Shown here: positions 20,494 through 29,644 of the stretch, piece after piece
Layout of the letters: every line of letters begins with the position of its first letter
How positions within the stretch are numbered: the stretch's first letter is position 1
From: Burkholderia ubonensis
Lineage (GTDB): Bacteria; Pseudomonadota; Gammaproteobacteria; Burkholderiales; Burkholderiaceae
Direction of reading: 5' to 3'
Length of the DNA stretch: 64,000 nucleotides
Assembly: GCF_001718695.1 (NCBI RefSeq)
Contig: NZ_CP013420.1
Coordinates: forward strand, 1,488,001-1,552,000
Notes under the pieces: generated by a model
Databases searched by the model: none
What the model saw: only the letters and a program-made list of their open reading frames with translations
What the model was told of the DNA's origin: nothing
Program-made: the position numbers and the translations under genes

Positions 20494-21693
20494 CTAGAAG
20501 AGACTCAACTGCGTGTCATCGCGCGAACGGGCGTTTGATGATCGAGGGGCGGCCGCCCTTCCCACCTCCGGCCCCGGAAGGCCGCCCCGCGGATGGCCGC
20601 CCCGCGGATGGCCGCCCCCTCCAAACTGCGACAGATCGAGAATGCCGTTCGCACGTTCGTTCAGCCCAAGCCGCTTGACCGCCTGACGAAAGCGCTGCTT
20701 CAGCAGATCCGCCCAGATCCCTTCGCCCTTCATCCGCTTGCCGAAATCCGAGTCGTAGTCCTTGCCGCCGCGCATGTCGCGCACGCGGTTCATCACGCGC
20801 TCCGCACGATCCGGGAAATGTGCGGTCAGCCAGTTCCTGAACAGCGGCGCAACTTCCCAGGGCAGCCGCAGGATGATGTAGCTCGCGTGCGTCGCGCCCG
20901 CTTCCGCGCACGCTTCGAGCACCCGCTCCAGGTCCGGCTCGGTAACGAACGGAATCACCGGCGCGATGCTCACGCCGACCGGCACCCCCGCGTCGCGCAG
21001 CGCGCGGATCGTGCGCAACCGGCGGGCCGGCGTCGCAGCGCGCGGCTCGAGCGTGCGCGCAAGTTCCGCGTCGAGCGTCGTGATCGTGACCGCCGCCATC
21101 ACCTGCCCGCGCGCCGCCATCGGCGCCAGCAGGTCGAGATCGCGCTCGATCAGCGACGATTTGGTGATCGCGGCGAACGGCAGCCCGTGATCGTGCATGA
21201 CCTGAATCACGCTGCGCGTGATGCGCAGGTCCCGCTCGACCGGCTGGTATGCATCGGTATTGACGCCGAGCGCGATCGGCTCCGGCACGTAGCGCTTTCT
21301 GGAAATCTCGCGCTCGAGCAGTTCGGCCGCGTTGACCTTCGCATAGATGCGGCTCTCGAAATCGAGCCCCGGCGACAGGCCGAGATAGCTGTGAGTCGGC
21401 CGCGCGAAGCAATAGATGCAGCCATGCTCGCAGCCGCGATACGGATTGAGCGACACGCTGAACGGAATGTCGGGCGACTGGTTGCGTGTGAGGATGCTGC
21501 GCGCCCGCTCCTCGAATACCTGCGTGCGCAGCGGGGCCGGCAAATCGGCGTCGTCCGCCTCATGCGTCCAGCCGTCGTCGACCGCCTCGCGAAGCGCCAT
21601 CTCGTACCGCCCCTGCAGGTTGTCGACCGCCCCGCGCCCCTTGCGAGGCATGGGCGGCGCAACCGGAAATTCATTATCGGATCGATCGTCCAT
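20494..21693 (-). CDS. PA0069-family radical SAM protein (spore photoproduct lyase-like), LexA-controlled
   Basis: A 399-aa radical SAM enzyme. The cluster motif is RGCEHGCIYCFARPTHSYLG (CxxxCxxC for [4Fe-4S]/SAM), followed by family blocks LGVNTDAYQPVERDLRITRS, AAITKSSLIERDLDLL, VTITTLDAELARTLEPRAAT and the C-terminal TQLSLF. This is the PA0069 family, distantly related to spore photoproduct lyase. To my knowledge P. aeruginosa PA0069 is itself SOS-regulated. Here a near-consensus LexA box overlaps the promoter, so a DNA-damage role is likely; the reaction is unknown. The C-terminal linker contains an HPRGG tandem repeat. Confidence 0.9.
   Translation of the reverse strand: MDDRSDNEFPVAPPMPRKGRGAVDNLQGRYEMALREAVDDGWTHEADDADLPAPLRTQVFEERARSILTRNQSPDIPFSVSLNPYRGCEHGCIYCFARPTHSYLGLSPGLDFESRIYAKVNAAELLEREISRKRYVPEPIALGVNTDAYQPVERDLRITRSVIQVMHDHGLPFAAITKSSLIERDLDLLAPMAARGQVMAAVTITTLDAELARTLEPRAATPARRLRTIRALRDAGVPVGVSIAPVIPFVTEPDLERVLEACAEAGATHASYIILRLPWEVAPLFRNWLTAHFPDRAERVMNRVRDMRGGKDYDSDFGKRMKGEGIWADLLKQRFRQAVKRLGLNERANGILDLSQFGGGGHPRGGHPRGGLPGPEVGRAAAPRSSNARSRDDTQLSLF
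20581..20618. repeat. In-frame 15-bp tandem repeat (2.5 copies)
   Basis: The unit GCCGCCCCGCGGATG occurs twice in tandem, then a partial third copy. It lies in the 3' part of the radical SAM gene and encodes repeated HPRGG in a flexible Gly-rich linker. Copy number could vary without breaking the frame. Confidence 0.8.
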
Positions 21694-21709
21694 CGCCTCA
21701 CCCAGTCAC

Positions 21710-21749
21710 CTGCACTCAATACTGTATATTTATACAGTATTGAGTGCAG
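21710..21749 (-). promoter_or_regulatory. LexA operator inside a 40-bp perfect palindrome
   Basis: The centre, TACTGTATATTTATACAGTA (21720-21739), matches the 20-bp E. coli SOS consensus at 19 of 20 positions. The symmetry continues outward: 19-bp arms (21710-21728 and 21731-21749) are perfect reverse complements around a TT centre. It sits 17-56 bp upstream of the radical SAM start and overlaps its promoter. Confidence 0.92.
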
Positions 21750-21757
21750 CGTGCCAA
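21729..21757 (-). promoter_or_regulatory. Sigma-70 promoter of the radical SAM gene
   Basis: On the minus strand TTGGCA (21757-21752) and TATAAA (21734-21729) are exactly 17 bp apart. The -10 lies inside the LexA box and the spacer inside the larger palindrome, so LexA binding would block polymerase. Predicted start of transcription is near 21722, giving a ~28-nt leader. Confidence 0.75.
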
Positions 21758-21798
21758 GAGCGAGACAAGGGCGAAACGAGGGAGGCGAGACAGGCAAT

Positions 21799-22287
21799 CT
21801 ATTCGTCGACCGAAATCGTCAGCGTCTCCTTGATTTCCTCCATCACGACATAGCTCTTCGACTGCACCGCGCCCGGCAGCTGCAGCAGGATGTCGCCGAG
21901 CAGCTTGCGGTAGTCGGCCATCTCGCCGATCCGCGCCTTGATCAGGTAGTCGAAATCACCGGACACGAGATGGCACTCGAGCACCTCGTCGATCTTCATC
22001 ACCTCCCGGCGGAACTGCTCGAACATGTTGCCGCCCTTGTGACCGAGCGTGATCTCGACGAACACGAGCAGCGCCGCGCCGAGCTGGGCCGGATCGACCC
22101 GCGCATGATAGCCGGTGATCACGCCGTCGCGCTCCATGCGCCGCACGCGCTCGATGCACGGCGTGACGGTCAGTCCGACCTGCTCGGCGAGATCCTTCAT
22201 CGCCATCCGGCCGTCGTTCTGGAGCAGTTTGAGGATGCGCCGGTCGAGCTTGTCGAGCGTGCGCACCGGTTGGCGTTGCGTTCTCAT
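21799..22287 (-). CDS. lrp: Lrp/AsnC-family transcriptional regulator
   Basis: A 162-aa Lrp-type regulator. Residues ~10-60 are the helix-turn-helix (LDRRILKLLQNDGRMAMKDL then VGLTVTPCIERVRRMERDGV), followed by the linker ITGYHARVDPAQLG and an effector-binding RAM domain (LVFVEITLGHKGGNMFEQFR, VLECHLVSGDFDYLIKARIG). The ATG at 22287 opens the conserved sequence MRTQRQPVRTLDKLDR. Divergent from dadA across a 144-bp AT-rich gap. In other bacteria Lrp-family proteins control dadA, and the same link is likely here. Confidence 0.93.
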   Translation of the reverse strand: MRTQRQPVRTLDKLDRRILKLLQNDGRMAMKDLAEQVGLTVTPCIERVRRMERDGVITGYHARVDPAQLGAALLVFVEITLGHKGGNMFEQFRREVMKIDEVLECHLVSGDFDYLIKARIGEMADYRKLLGDILLQLPGAVQSKSYVVMEEIKETLTISVDE

Positions 22288-22431
22288 TTGTTTATGCTGA
22301 AAAGCCGAAAAATACGATAACAAAAACTGCACATTCGACAATACCATAGCGCAAAAAACTAGATCAGCTAGAGGTTACACGGAGCCGCGGGTGCATCCGG
22401 CCTCGAACTGGTCCTTCCATCTGGAGCAGCT

Positions 22432-23718
22432 ATGCGAGTCGTCGTTCTCGGCAGCGGTGTAGTGGGCGTGGCAAGCGCGTATTACCTCGCGCGCGCCGGT
22501 CATGAAGTCACGGTGATCGACCGGGAGGCCGGCCCGGCGCTCGACACGAGCTTCGCGAACGCGGGCCAGATCTCGCCCGGCTACGCGGCGCCGTGGGCCG
22601 CGCCCGGCGTGCCGCTGAAGGCGGTCAAGTGGATGTTCGAGAAGCACGCGCCGCTCGCGATCCGCCTCGACGGCACCCGCTTCCAGCTGCAATGGATGTG
22701 GCAGATGCTGCGCAACTGCACGGCCGAGCGCTACGCAGTGAACAAGGGCCGCATGGTTCGTCTCGCCGAATACAGCCGCGATTGCATCCAGGCGCTGCGC
22801 GCCGACACGGGCATCGAGTACGAAGGCCGCACGGGCGGCACGCTGCAACTGTTCCGCACGCAGCAGCAGCTCGACGGCGCGGCGAAGGACATCGCGGTGC
22901 TGCAGGACGCCAACGTGCCGTTCGAACTGCTGTCGCCGGCCGAGCTGAAGAACGCCGAGCCGGCGCTTGCCGCGGTGTCGCACAAGCTGACGGGCGGCCT
23001 GCGCCTGCCGGGCGACGAAACCGGCGACTGCCAGCTGTTCACGACGCGCCTCGCCGCGCTCGCCGAAGGGCTCGGCGTCAAGTTCCGCTACAACACGCCG
23101 ATCGACGCGCTCGCGGTCGCCGGCGGCAAGATCGCCGGCGTGCAGTGCGGCGGCGAGATGGTGCGCGCTGACGCTTATGTCGTCGCGCTCGGCTCGCACT
23201 CGACCCGCTTCATCGCGAACCTGATGAAGATTCCGGTGTATCCGCTCAAGGGCTATTCGATCACCGCGCCGATCGTCGACGAAGCGGCAGCGCCGGTGTC
23301 GACGGTGCTCGACGAGACGTACAAGATCGCAATCACGCGTTTCGACCAGCGCATCCGCGTCGGCGGGATGGCGGAAATCGTCGGCTTCGACAAGCACCTG
23401 CGCGACGCGCGCCGCGAAACGCTCGAAATGTGCGTGAACGACCTGTTCCCGGGCGGCGGCGATACGTCGAAGGCGACGTTCTGGACCGGCCTGCGCCCGA
23501 TGACGCCGGACGGCACGCCGATCGTCGGTCGCACGCCGGTGTCGAACCTGTTCCTGAACACCGGTCACGGCACGCTCGGCTGGACGATGTCGTGCGGCTC
23601 CGGCCAACTGCTCGCCGACCTGATTTCCGGCAAGAAGCCTGCGATCCAGGCGGACGACCTGTCGGTGCACCGTTACCTGAAGGACGTGGCAGGCCAGCCG
23701 CGACCCGCTTACGCGTAA
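22432..23718 (+). CDS. dadA: D-amino acid dehydrogenase small subunit
   Basis: An FAD enzyme that deaminates D-alanine and other D-amino acids to keto acids, passing electrons to the respiratory chain. The 428-aa protein starts with the dinucleotide fold [20 protein letters not shown] and has [40 protein letters not shown] and the C-terminal [20 protein letters not shown]. Length matches the family (~430). The dadX racemase often found beside it is not adjacent. Probably regulated by the divergent lrp. Confidence 0.96.
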   Translation: MRVVVLGSGVVGVASAYYLARAGHEVTVIDREAGPALDTSFANAGQISPGYAAPWAAPGVPLKAVKWMFEKHAPLAIRLDGTRFQLQWMWQMLRNCTAERYAVNKGRMVRLAEYSRDCIQALRADTGIEYEGRTGGTLQLFRTQQQLDGAAKDIAVLQDANVPFELLSPAELKNAEPALAAVSHKLTGGLRLPGDETGDCQLFTTRLAALAEGLGVKFRYNTPIDALAVAGGKIAGVQCGGEMVRADAYVVALGSHSTRFIANLMKIPVYPLKGYSITAPIVDEAAAPVSTVLDETYKIAITRFDQRIRVGGMAEIVGFDKHLRDARRETLEMCVNDLFPGGGDTSKATFWTGLRPMTPDGTPIVGRTPVSNLFLNTGHGTLGWTMSCGSGQLLADLISGKKPAIQADDLSVHRYLKDVAGQPRPAYA

Positions 23719-23759
23719 GCCGGAACGGCCCGTGGCGATACGGGTCCGCTGCATCGGCA

Positions 23760-23788
23760 AGAAAGGCGCCCTCGGGCGCCTTTCTCGT
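23760..23788 (+). terminator. Hairpin terminator after dadA
   Basis: AGAAAGGCGCCC / GGGCGCCTTTCT, a 12-bp perfect stem with a TC centre, followed by CGTTT, ~40 bp past dadA. The remaining ~190 bp before the etfA terminator hold no convincing gene. Confidence 0.82.
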
Positions 23789-23981
23789 TTCGGCGAGCGA
23801 AAATGGCGGTGCGAGCGGCGACCCGCCACGAGGCTACAGCCAACCGGCGCATGCGCTCGTCGCCCGTCGAGCGCGTCGCCGCCGCCAATCGCGCGTGCGC
23901 GACGATCCGTTCCACACGGCACCGTACGATCGCGACCATGCCCGGCCAACGACAGCCGCTCGTCTCGAGCGACACCACAAC

Positions 23982-24010
23982 AAAAAAGGGGCGCTCATCG
24001 CGCCCCCTCT
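23982..24010 (-). terminator. Hairpin terminator after etfBA
   Basis: GGGGCGC / GCGCCCC with a 5-nt loop; on the minus strand it is followed by six T residues, 35 bp past the etfA stop. Confidence 0.85.
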
Positions 24011-24044
24011 TCGAACATGCACACCGCCGCAGCGGCGCGCAGCA

Positions 24045-24980
24045 TCAGCCCAGCGCGCTCACGAGCTCCGGCACGAGCGTGAACAGATCGCCGACGAGAC
24101 CGTAGTCTGCGACGCTGAAGATCGGCGCTTCCGGATCCTTGTTGATCGCGACGATCACCTTCGAATCCTTCATGCCCGCCAGATGCTGGATCGCGCCCGA
24201 GATGCCGACCGCGATGTACAGCTGCGGCGCGACGATCTTGCCGGTCTGGCCGACCTGGTAGTCGTTCGGCACGTAGCCGGCATCCACTGCGGCGCGCGAT
24301 GCGCCGAGTGCCGCTTGCAGCTTGTCGGCCAGCGGCTCCAGCACCTTCGTGTAGTTCTCGCCGCTGCCCAGGCCGCGGCCGCCCGACACGATGATGCTGG
24401 CCGACGTCAGCTCCGGACGGTCCAGCTTCGTCACTTCACGGCTGACGAATTGCGACTTGCCGGCGTCCGCTGCCGCGTCGATCTTCTCGACCGCCGCGCT
24501 GCCGCCTTCCGCCGCAACCGGATCGAAGCCCGTCGCACGCACCGTGATCACCTTGATCGGGTCGCTCGACTGCACCGTCGCGATCGCGTTGCCCGCGTAG
24601 ATCGGGCGCTCGAACGTGTCGGCCGAATCGACCGCCGTGATGTCCGAGATCTGCGCGACGTCCAGCTTCGCGGCGATGCGCGGCGCGATGTTCTTGCCGT
24701 AGGCGGTCGCCGGCGCGAGGATGTGCGAGTAATCCTTCGCGATGTTCAGCGCCGTCGCCTCGACGTTTTCCGCGAGGCCTTCGGCCAGCTGCGGCGCGTC
24801 GGCCAGCAGCACCTTCGACACACCCGCGATCTTCGCTGCTGCGTCCGCCGCGCCCTGCGCGTTGTGGCCCGCGACCAGCACGTGAATGTCGCCGCCGATC
24901 TTCTGCGCCGCCGCCACCGTGTTCAGCGTCGCGGCCTTGATCGACGCGTTGTCGTGTTCTGCAATCACCAGAATCGTCAT
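24045..24980 (-). CDS. etfA: Electron transfer flavoprotein, alpha subunit
   Basis: The 311-aa subunit that binds FAD and, with EtfB, carries electrons from acyl-CoA dehydrogenases to ETF-ubiquinone oxidoreductase. C-terminal FAD domain signatures are [40 protein letters not shown] and [20 protein letters not shown], ending in [20 protein letters not shown]. The N-terminus [20 protein letters not shown] is typical. AAGGA precedes the ATG. It follows etfB by 16 bp in one operon. Confidence 0.97.
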   Translation of the reverse strand: MTILVIAEHDNASIKAATLNTVAAAQKIGGDIHVLVAGHNAQGAADAAAKIAGVSKVLLADAPQLAEGLAENVEATALNIAKDYSHILAPATAYGKNIAPRIAAKLDVAQISDITAVDSADTFERPIYAGNAIATVQSSDPIKVITVRATGFDPVAAEGGSAAVEKIDAAADAGKSQFVSREVTKLDRPELTSASIIVSGGRGLGSGENYTKVLEPLADKLQAALGASRAAVDAGYVPNDYQVGQTGKIVAPQLYIAVGISGAIQHLAGMKDSKVIVAINKDPEAPIFSVADYGLVGDLFTLVPELVSALG

Positions 24981-24996
24981 TTCCTTGCGCTCCCTC

Positions 24997-25746
24997 TTAC
25001 AGCACCTTGGCTTCGGTCTTCAGCTTCTCGACCAGCGTCTTCACGTCCGGCACCTTCACGCCGGCCGCGCGCTTCGGCGGCTCGGCCACCTTCAGCGTCT
25101 TCAGACGCGGCGTCACGTCCACGCCGAGGTCTTCCGGCTTGACCGTTTCCAGCGGCTTCTTCTTCGCCTTCATGATGTTCGGCAGCGTCACGTAGCGAGG
25201 CTCGTTCAGGCGCAGGTCGGTCGTGACCACCGCCGGCAGCGTCAGCGACAGCGTTTCCGCGCCGCCGTCGACTTCGCGCGCGACCGTCGCACGGCCGTCG
25301 GCGATCGTCACCTTCGACGCGAACGTCGCCTGCGGCAGGCCCGCGAGCGCAGCGAGCATCTGGCCGGTCTGGTTCGAATCGTCGTCGATCGCCTGCTTGC
25401 CGAGGATCACCAGTTGCGGCTGCTCCTTGTCGACCAGCGCCTTCAGGATCTTCGCGACGGCGAGCGGCTCGACGCTGTCGTTCGACTCGACGAGGATCGC
25501 GCGGTCCGCGCCGATCGCCAGCGCCGTGCGCAGCGTTTCCTGCGCCTGCGCAACGCCGACCGACACCGCGACGATTTCCGTCGCCACGCCCGCTTCCTTC
25601 AGGCGCACCGCCTCTTCAACGGCGATTTCGTCGAACGGGTTCATCGACATCTTCACGTTCGCAATGTCGACGCCCGTGTTGTCCGACTTCACGCGGACCT
25701 TCACGTTGTAATCGACCACTCTTTTCACTGGCACCAGGATTTTCAT
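24997..25746 (-). CDS. etfB: Electron transfer flavoprotein, beta subunit
   Basis: The 249-aa beta subunit, which holds AMP. Signatures: [60 protein letters not shown] and [23 protein letters not shown], the last being the recognition loop that contacts acyl-CoA dehydrogenases. The ATG at 25746 is preferred over an upstream in-frame alternative at 25752. First gene of the etfBA operon; a TetR-type palindrome lies ~130 bp upstream. Confidence 0.97.
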   Translation of the reverse strand: MKILVPVKRVVDYNVKVRVKSDNTGVDIANVKMSMNPFDEIAVEEAVRLKEAGVATEIVAVSVGVAQAQETLRTALAIGADRAILVESNDSVEPLAVAKILKALVDKEQPQLVILGKQAIDDDSNQTGQMLAALAGLPQATFASKVTIADGRATVAREVDGGAETLSLTLPAVVTTDLRLNEPRYVTLPNIMKAKKKPLETVKPEDLGVDVTPRLKTLKVAEPPKRAAGVKVPDVKTLVEKLKTEAKVL

Positions 25747-25876
25747 GCACACGCTCCAAAGTTACGAATACGACCAGAGACCATTTTATAGCGAGGCCTC
25801 GTGACTGCGCGGCCAAGCGGATCCTTCCATCGTGGCTATCGAGGATACTGCTCCTCCGCGGTGGGCCGACAATAGC

Positions 25877-25888
25877 GAACGGTCGTTC
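25877..25888. promoter_or_regulatory. Palindrome GAACG-GT-CGTTC, possible TetR-type operator
   Basis: A perfect 12-bp inverted repeat in AT-rich flanks (ATAGC before, TATTTT after), between the metQ terminator and etfB. The form resembles operators of TetR-family regulators of fatty-acid degradation, but no such regulator gene is in the window. Confidence 0.35.
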
Positions 25889-25903
25889 TATTTTAAAAGA
25901 GAA

Positions 25904-25930
25904 AAAACCCGGACGCAAAGCCCGGGTTTT
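25904..25930 (-). terminator. Hairpin terminator after metQ
   Basis: AAAACCCGG / CCGGGTTTT around a 9-nt loop, ~45 bp past the metQ stop on the minus strand, followed by T-rich sequence. Confidence 0.85.
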
Positions 25931-25975
25931 CGATCACGGCCTCTAATCACCGCCGGGCGTCCCGTCCGCCACGCG

Positions 25976-26772
25976 TTACCAGGCGGCGATCACCGCGCCG
26001 CCGAATTTGCCCTCGATGAACTGCTTCACCTCGGGCGAATGATAGGCCGCGACGAGCTTCGCGACCCATGGCTTGCTCCGATCCGCGTCGCGAATCGCGA
26101 TGATGTTCGCGTACGGACCGTTCGGCCCTTCGATCGCGATCGCGTCCTGTTGCGGTTTCAACCCCGCTTCCATTGCGAAGTTCGTGTTGATCGCGGCTGC
26201 GTCGACGTCGCCGAGCGAACGCGGAATCTGCGCGGCATCCAGTTCGACGATCTTCAGCTTCTTCGGATTGTCGACGATGTCGAGCGGCGTCGCCTTCAGC
26301 CCCGCATCCGCGCGCAGCTTCAGCAGGCCCTGCTTCTGCAGCAACAGCAGCGCGCGGCCGCCGTTGGTCGGGTCGTTCGGGATCGCGACGCGCGCGCCGG
26401 GCTTCAGCTCGGCGAGCGTTTTCACGCGCTTCGAGTAGATGCCCATCGGGAACGTCACCGTCTCCGCGACCTTGATCAGCTTGTAGCCGCGATCCTTCAC
26501 CTGCGCGTCGAGGTACGGCGCGTGCTGGTAGCTGTTCGCGTCGAGGTCGCCGGCGGCAAGCGCCGCGTTCGGCTGCACATAGTCGGAGAATTCGATGATC
26601 CGGATGTCGAGGCCGCCCCCTTCGCCGCGACCTTCTTCACCACCTCCATCACCTGCGCGTGCGGGCCGCCCGTCACGCCGACCTTGATGGTCTCGGCGCG
26701 AGCCTGCGCACCCGCGAACAGCGCGGCCGCGCCGAGCGCCGCCGCGAACTTCAGCATGAACCGTCGTTGCAT
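25976..26772 (-). pseudogene. metQ: D-methionine-binding protein MetQ, frameshifted
   Basis: The substrate-binding protein of the MetNIQ methionine importer. The first ~50 codons from the ATG at 26772 encode the signal peptide and MetQ start (ETIKVGVTGGPHAQVMEVVK), but the frame breaks near 26611-26621. The rest continues in another frame as GLDIRIIEFSDYVQPNAALA and runs to the normal end EGKFGGAVIAAW. The locus is 797 bp; adding one base gives 265 codons plus stop, the normal MetQ length. The break falls in a GGGGGC tract, where AAG GGC GGC GGC CTC may have lost a C. Either a sequencing error or a real inactivation; everything else in the protein looks intact. Confidence 0.85.
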
Positions 26773-26809
26773 CGTCATTCCCCCAAACACGTCGGATGTC
26801 GCTTTCTTT

Positions 26810-27463
26810 TTACTTGTGGCTGAGCCGTCGCACGAGCCAGTCGCCGAACGACTGCACGATCTGCACGAACACGATCAGGATCGCGACCACCGTCCACATC
26901 ACTTCCGGCAGGTAGCGCTGGTAGCCGTAGCGGATCCCGAGATCGCCGAGCCCGCCGCCGCCGATCGCGCCCGCCATCGCCGAATAGCCGACCAGCGACA
27001 CGAACGTGATCGTCAGCCCCGCGACGATGCCCGGCAGCGATTCCGGCAGCAGCACCTTGAACACGATCTGCGACGTCGTCGCGCCCATCGACTGCGCGGC
27101 CTCGATCAGCCCGCGGTCCACCTCGCGCAGCGCGGTCTCGACGAGGCGCGCGATGAAAGGCGCGGCCGCGAGCGTCAGCGGCACGACCGCCGCCGCGGTG
27201 CCGATCGACGAGCCCGTGACGAGCCGCGTGAACGGGATCACCGCGACCAGCAGGATGATGAACGGCGTCGAGCGCACCGCGTTCACGAAGCCGCCGAGCA
27301 CGCGGTTCACCGAGAGGTTCTGCAGCACGCCCTGACGATCGGTCAGGTACAGCAGCACGCCGAGCGGCAGCCCGACGAGCGCGCCGACCACGCCCGAGAT
27401 GCCGACCATGATCAGCGTCTCCCAGAACGACTGCACGAACATGTCGAACATTTCACTCAACAT
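26810..27463 (-). CDS. metI: Methionine ABC transporter permease
   Basis: The 217-aa inner-membrane subunit with five predicted helices. Key features are the N-terminal [40 protein letters not shown], and the ATPase-contact EAA loop [20 protein letters not shown] followed by [20 protein letters not shown], typical of MetI. The start overlaps the metN stop by 11 bp, coupling the two. Confidence 0.96.
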   Translation of the reverse strand: MLSEMFDMFVQSFWETLIMVGISGVVGALVGLPLGVLLYLTDRQGVLQNLSVNRVLGGFVNAVRSTPFIILLVAVIPFTRLVTGSSIGTAAAVVPLTLAAAPFIARLVETALREVDRGLIEAAQSMGATTSQIVFKVLLPESLPGIVAGLTITFVSLVGYSAMAGAIGGGGLGDLGIRYGYQRYLPEVMWTVVAILIVFVQIVQSFGDWLVRRLSHK

Positions 27464-28487
27464 ACGAAAGCTCCTCCACCACCACGCCTTGCTCGCGCAG
27501 GAACGCGAGCGCCTGTCCGACCTTGCCCGGCTCGCCGCCCGCGAGCACCGCGAGCGAACCGAACGCCTGGCCCTGGATCTCGTCGATCTGGCCGTGCAGG
27601 ATGTTGAAATCGAGCTCGTAGCGGCGGATCGTCTCCGACAGGATCGGCTGGTCGACGCCCGACCCCGTGAACGCGAGGCGCAGCAGATGGCCGCTGCCCG
27701 TCTTGAGGCGCTCGGCGACGCGCGCCTTCAGCGCGGGCGGCAGCTCCTGCGCGATCACGTCGCCGATCAGCGCGCGCGTCACTTCGTGGCGCGGCTGCAG
27801 GAACACGTCGATGACCCGGCCTTCCTCGACCACGCGCCCGGCGTCGAGCACCGCGACGCGATCGCACACCTGCTTGATCACTTCCATCTGGTGCGTGATC
27901 AGCACGATGGTCAGACCCAGCTCGCGATTGATGCGCTTCAGCAGGTCGAGGATCGAACGCGTCGTCTCGGGGTCCAGCGCCGACGTCGCCTCGTCGGACA
28001 GCAGCACTTTCGGCTGGCTCGCAAGCGCGCGTGCAATGCCGACGCGCTGCTTCTGGCCACCGCTGATCTGCGCCGGGTAGCGGTCCTTCTGCGCGGACAG
28101 CCCGACGAGGTCGAGCAGCGGCAGCACCGCAGCCTCGATGTCGGCGCGGCTCGCGCCGGCCAGCTCGAGCGGCAGCGCGACGTTGTCGAACACCGTGCGC
28201 GACGACAGCAGGTTGAAGTGCTGGAAGATCATGCCGATCTCGCGCCGCGCCTCGCGCAGGTCGCGCGTGGGCAGCAGCGTGAGGTCCCGCCCGCCGACGA
28301 CGACGTTGCCTTCGGTCGGCCGGGTCAGCAGGTTGATGGTGCGCACGAGCGTGCTCTTGCCCGCGCCGCTGCGGCCGATGATGCCGAACACCTCGCCCTT
28401 GGGAATCGTCAGGTTGACGTTGTGCAGCGCCTCGACCCAGCCGTTCGGGCCGGGGAAGCGCTGCGACAGATTGCGTAATTCGATCAT
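27453..28487 (-). CDS. metN: Methionine ABC transporter ATP-binding protein
   Basis: The 344-aa ATPase of the MetNIQ importer. Walker [18 protein letters not shown], signature [14 protein letters not shown], Walker [17 protein letters not shown], then the H-loop ITHQMEV. The last ~90 residues form the NIL/ACT-like domain that senses cytosolic methionine and inhibits transport ([20 protein letters not shown]). First gene of metNIQ, divergent from a lipase gene. No SAM riboswitch is recognisable upstream. Confidence 0.96.
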   Translation of the reverse strand: MIELRNLSQRFPGPNGWVEALHNVNLTIPKGEVFGIIGRSGAGKSTLVRTINLLTRPTEGNVVVGGRDLTLLPTRDLREARREIGMIFQHFNLLSSRTVFDNVALPLELAGASRADIEAAVLPLLDLVGLSAQKDRYPAQISGGQKQRVGIARALASQPKVLLSDEATSALDPETTRSILDLLKRINRELGLTIVLITHQMEVIKQVCDRVAVLDAGRVVEEGRVIDVFLQPRHEVTRALIGDVIAQELPPALKARVAERLKTGSGHLLRLAFTGSGVDQPILSETIRRYELDFNILHGQIDEIQGQAFGSLAVLAGGEPGKVGQALAFLREQGVVVEELSYVE

Positions 28488-28707
28488 GTAAACAAAACGG
28501 CGGACGGCTGGGGAGCAGGCCCGCCCAGTCGGCCGCCGATGGATCCGGAATAACCGGCGATTTTACCGCAAACCCCTCATTCCCCTTAATAATCGATTCC
28601 GATCTTTTCATAACCAGACGAAATTAGAGGAAAGCGCTGGCGCGCGGCGGCGGCGCGGCGCCTATGATCGGGAGCGCGACGACAAACGATCGAAGGAGAC
28701 ACGCCAG

Positions 28708-29628
28708 ATGACCGCCACCACCACCCCGGCCTCCGCACCCGCCGCTGCGTCATCCGGGTCGCCCGCCACGCGCGCGCTGCGGATGGGGCGGCTGCGCACC
28801 GTCGACGGGCTGGAGCTGGCGTCGTACCGCTGGCCGGCCGGCGACGGCGCCGCTGCGCCGCGCGCGACGGTCGCGCTCGTGCACGGCCTCGCCGAGCATG
28901 CGGGGCGCTACGACGCGCTCGCGGCGCGCCTGAACGCGGCCGGCATCGACGTGCTGGCGGTCGACCTGCGCGGGCATGGCCAGTCGCCCGGCAAGCGCGC
29001 GTGGGTCGAACGGTTCGACGGCTACCTGAACGATGCCGACGCGCTCGTCGACGAAGCCGCGCGAAGCGGCGCGCCGCTGTTCCTGATGGGGCACAGCATG
29101 GGCGGCGCCGTCGCGGCGCTGTATGCGATCGAGCGCGCGGCGGCGCGCGGGCGCGCGTTCGCGGGCCTCGTGCTGTCGAGCCCGGCGCTCGCGCCGGGCC
29201 GCGACGTGCCGCGCTGGATGCTTGCGGTGAGCCGCTTCATCAGCCGCGTGTGGCCGACCTTCCCTGCGATCCGCATCGATGCGGCGCTGCTGTCGCGCGA
29301 TCCGGCCGTCGTCGCGGCCAATCGCGCCGATCCGCTCGTGCATCACGGCGCGGTGCCCGCACGCACCGGCGCGGAAATCCTCGACGCGATGGCGCGCATC
29401 GAACAGGGCCGTGGCGCGCTGCGCGTGCCGGTGCTCGTCTACCACGGCACCGAGGACAAGCTGGCCGAGCCGGACGGCAGCCGCGCATTCGGCGCGCGCG
29501 TCGGCTCGCCCGACCGCACGCTCACCCTCTACGAAGGGGGCTTTCACGAAACGATGAACGACCTCGAGCGCGACCGGGTGATCGACGCGCTGATCGCGTG
29601 GCTGCACGCGCGCGCGCCGCTGCGCTGA
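28708..29628 (+). CDS. Alpha/beta hydrolase, monoacylglycerol lipase type
   Basis: A 306-aa serine hydrolase of the Hydrolase_4 (PldB) family. Motifs: LVHGLAEHAGRYDALAARLN (oxyanion region), DLRGHGQSPGKRAWVERFDG, nucleophile elbow LMGHSMGGAVAAL, acid residue in LVYHGTEDKLAEPDGSRA and catalytic His in GGFHETMNDLERD. No signal peptide, so cytosolic. AAGGAG precedes the ATG at 28708. Likely acts on monoacylglycerols or related esters; the substrate is inferred only from family similarity. Confidence 0.88.
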   Translation: MTATTTPASAPAAASSGSPATRALRMGRLRTVDGLELASYRWPAGDGAAAPRATVALVHGLAEHAGRYDALAARLNAAGIDVLAVDLRGHGQSPGKRAWVERFDGYLNDADALVDEAARSGAPLFLMGHSMGGAVAALYAIERAAARGRAFAGLVLSSPALAPGRDVPRWMLAVSRFISRVWPTFPAIRIDAALLSRDPAVVAANRADPLVHHGAVPARTGAEILDAMARIEQGRGALRVPVLVYHGTEDKLAEPDGSRAFGARVGSPDRTLTLYEGGFHETMNDLERDRVIDALIAWLHARAPLR

Positions 29629-29644
29629 CCGGACGCCCGCGGCG

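Noticed and set aside
28488..28707. SAM or SAH riboswitch upstream of metN
   Set aside because: The leader is short and AT-rich, and I could find neither the conserved core nor an adjacent terminator stem.
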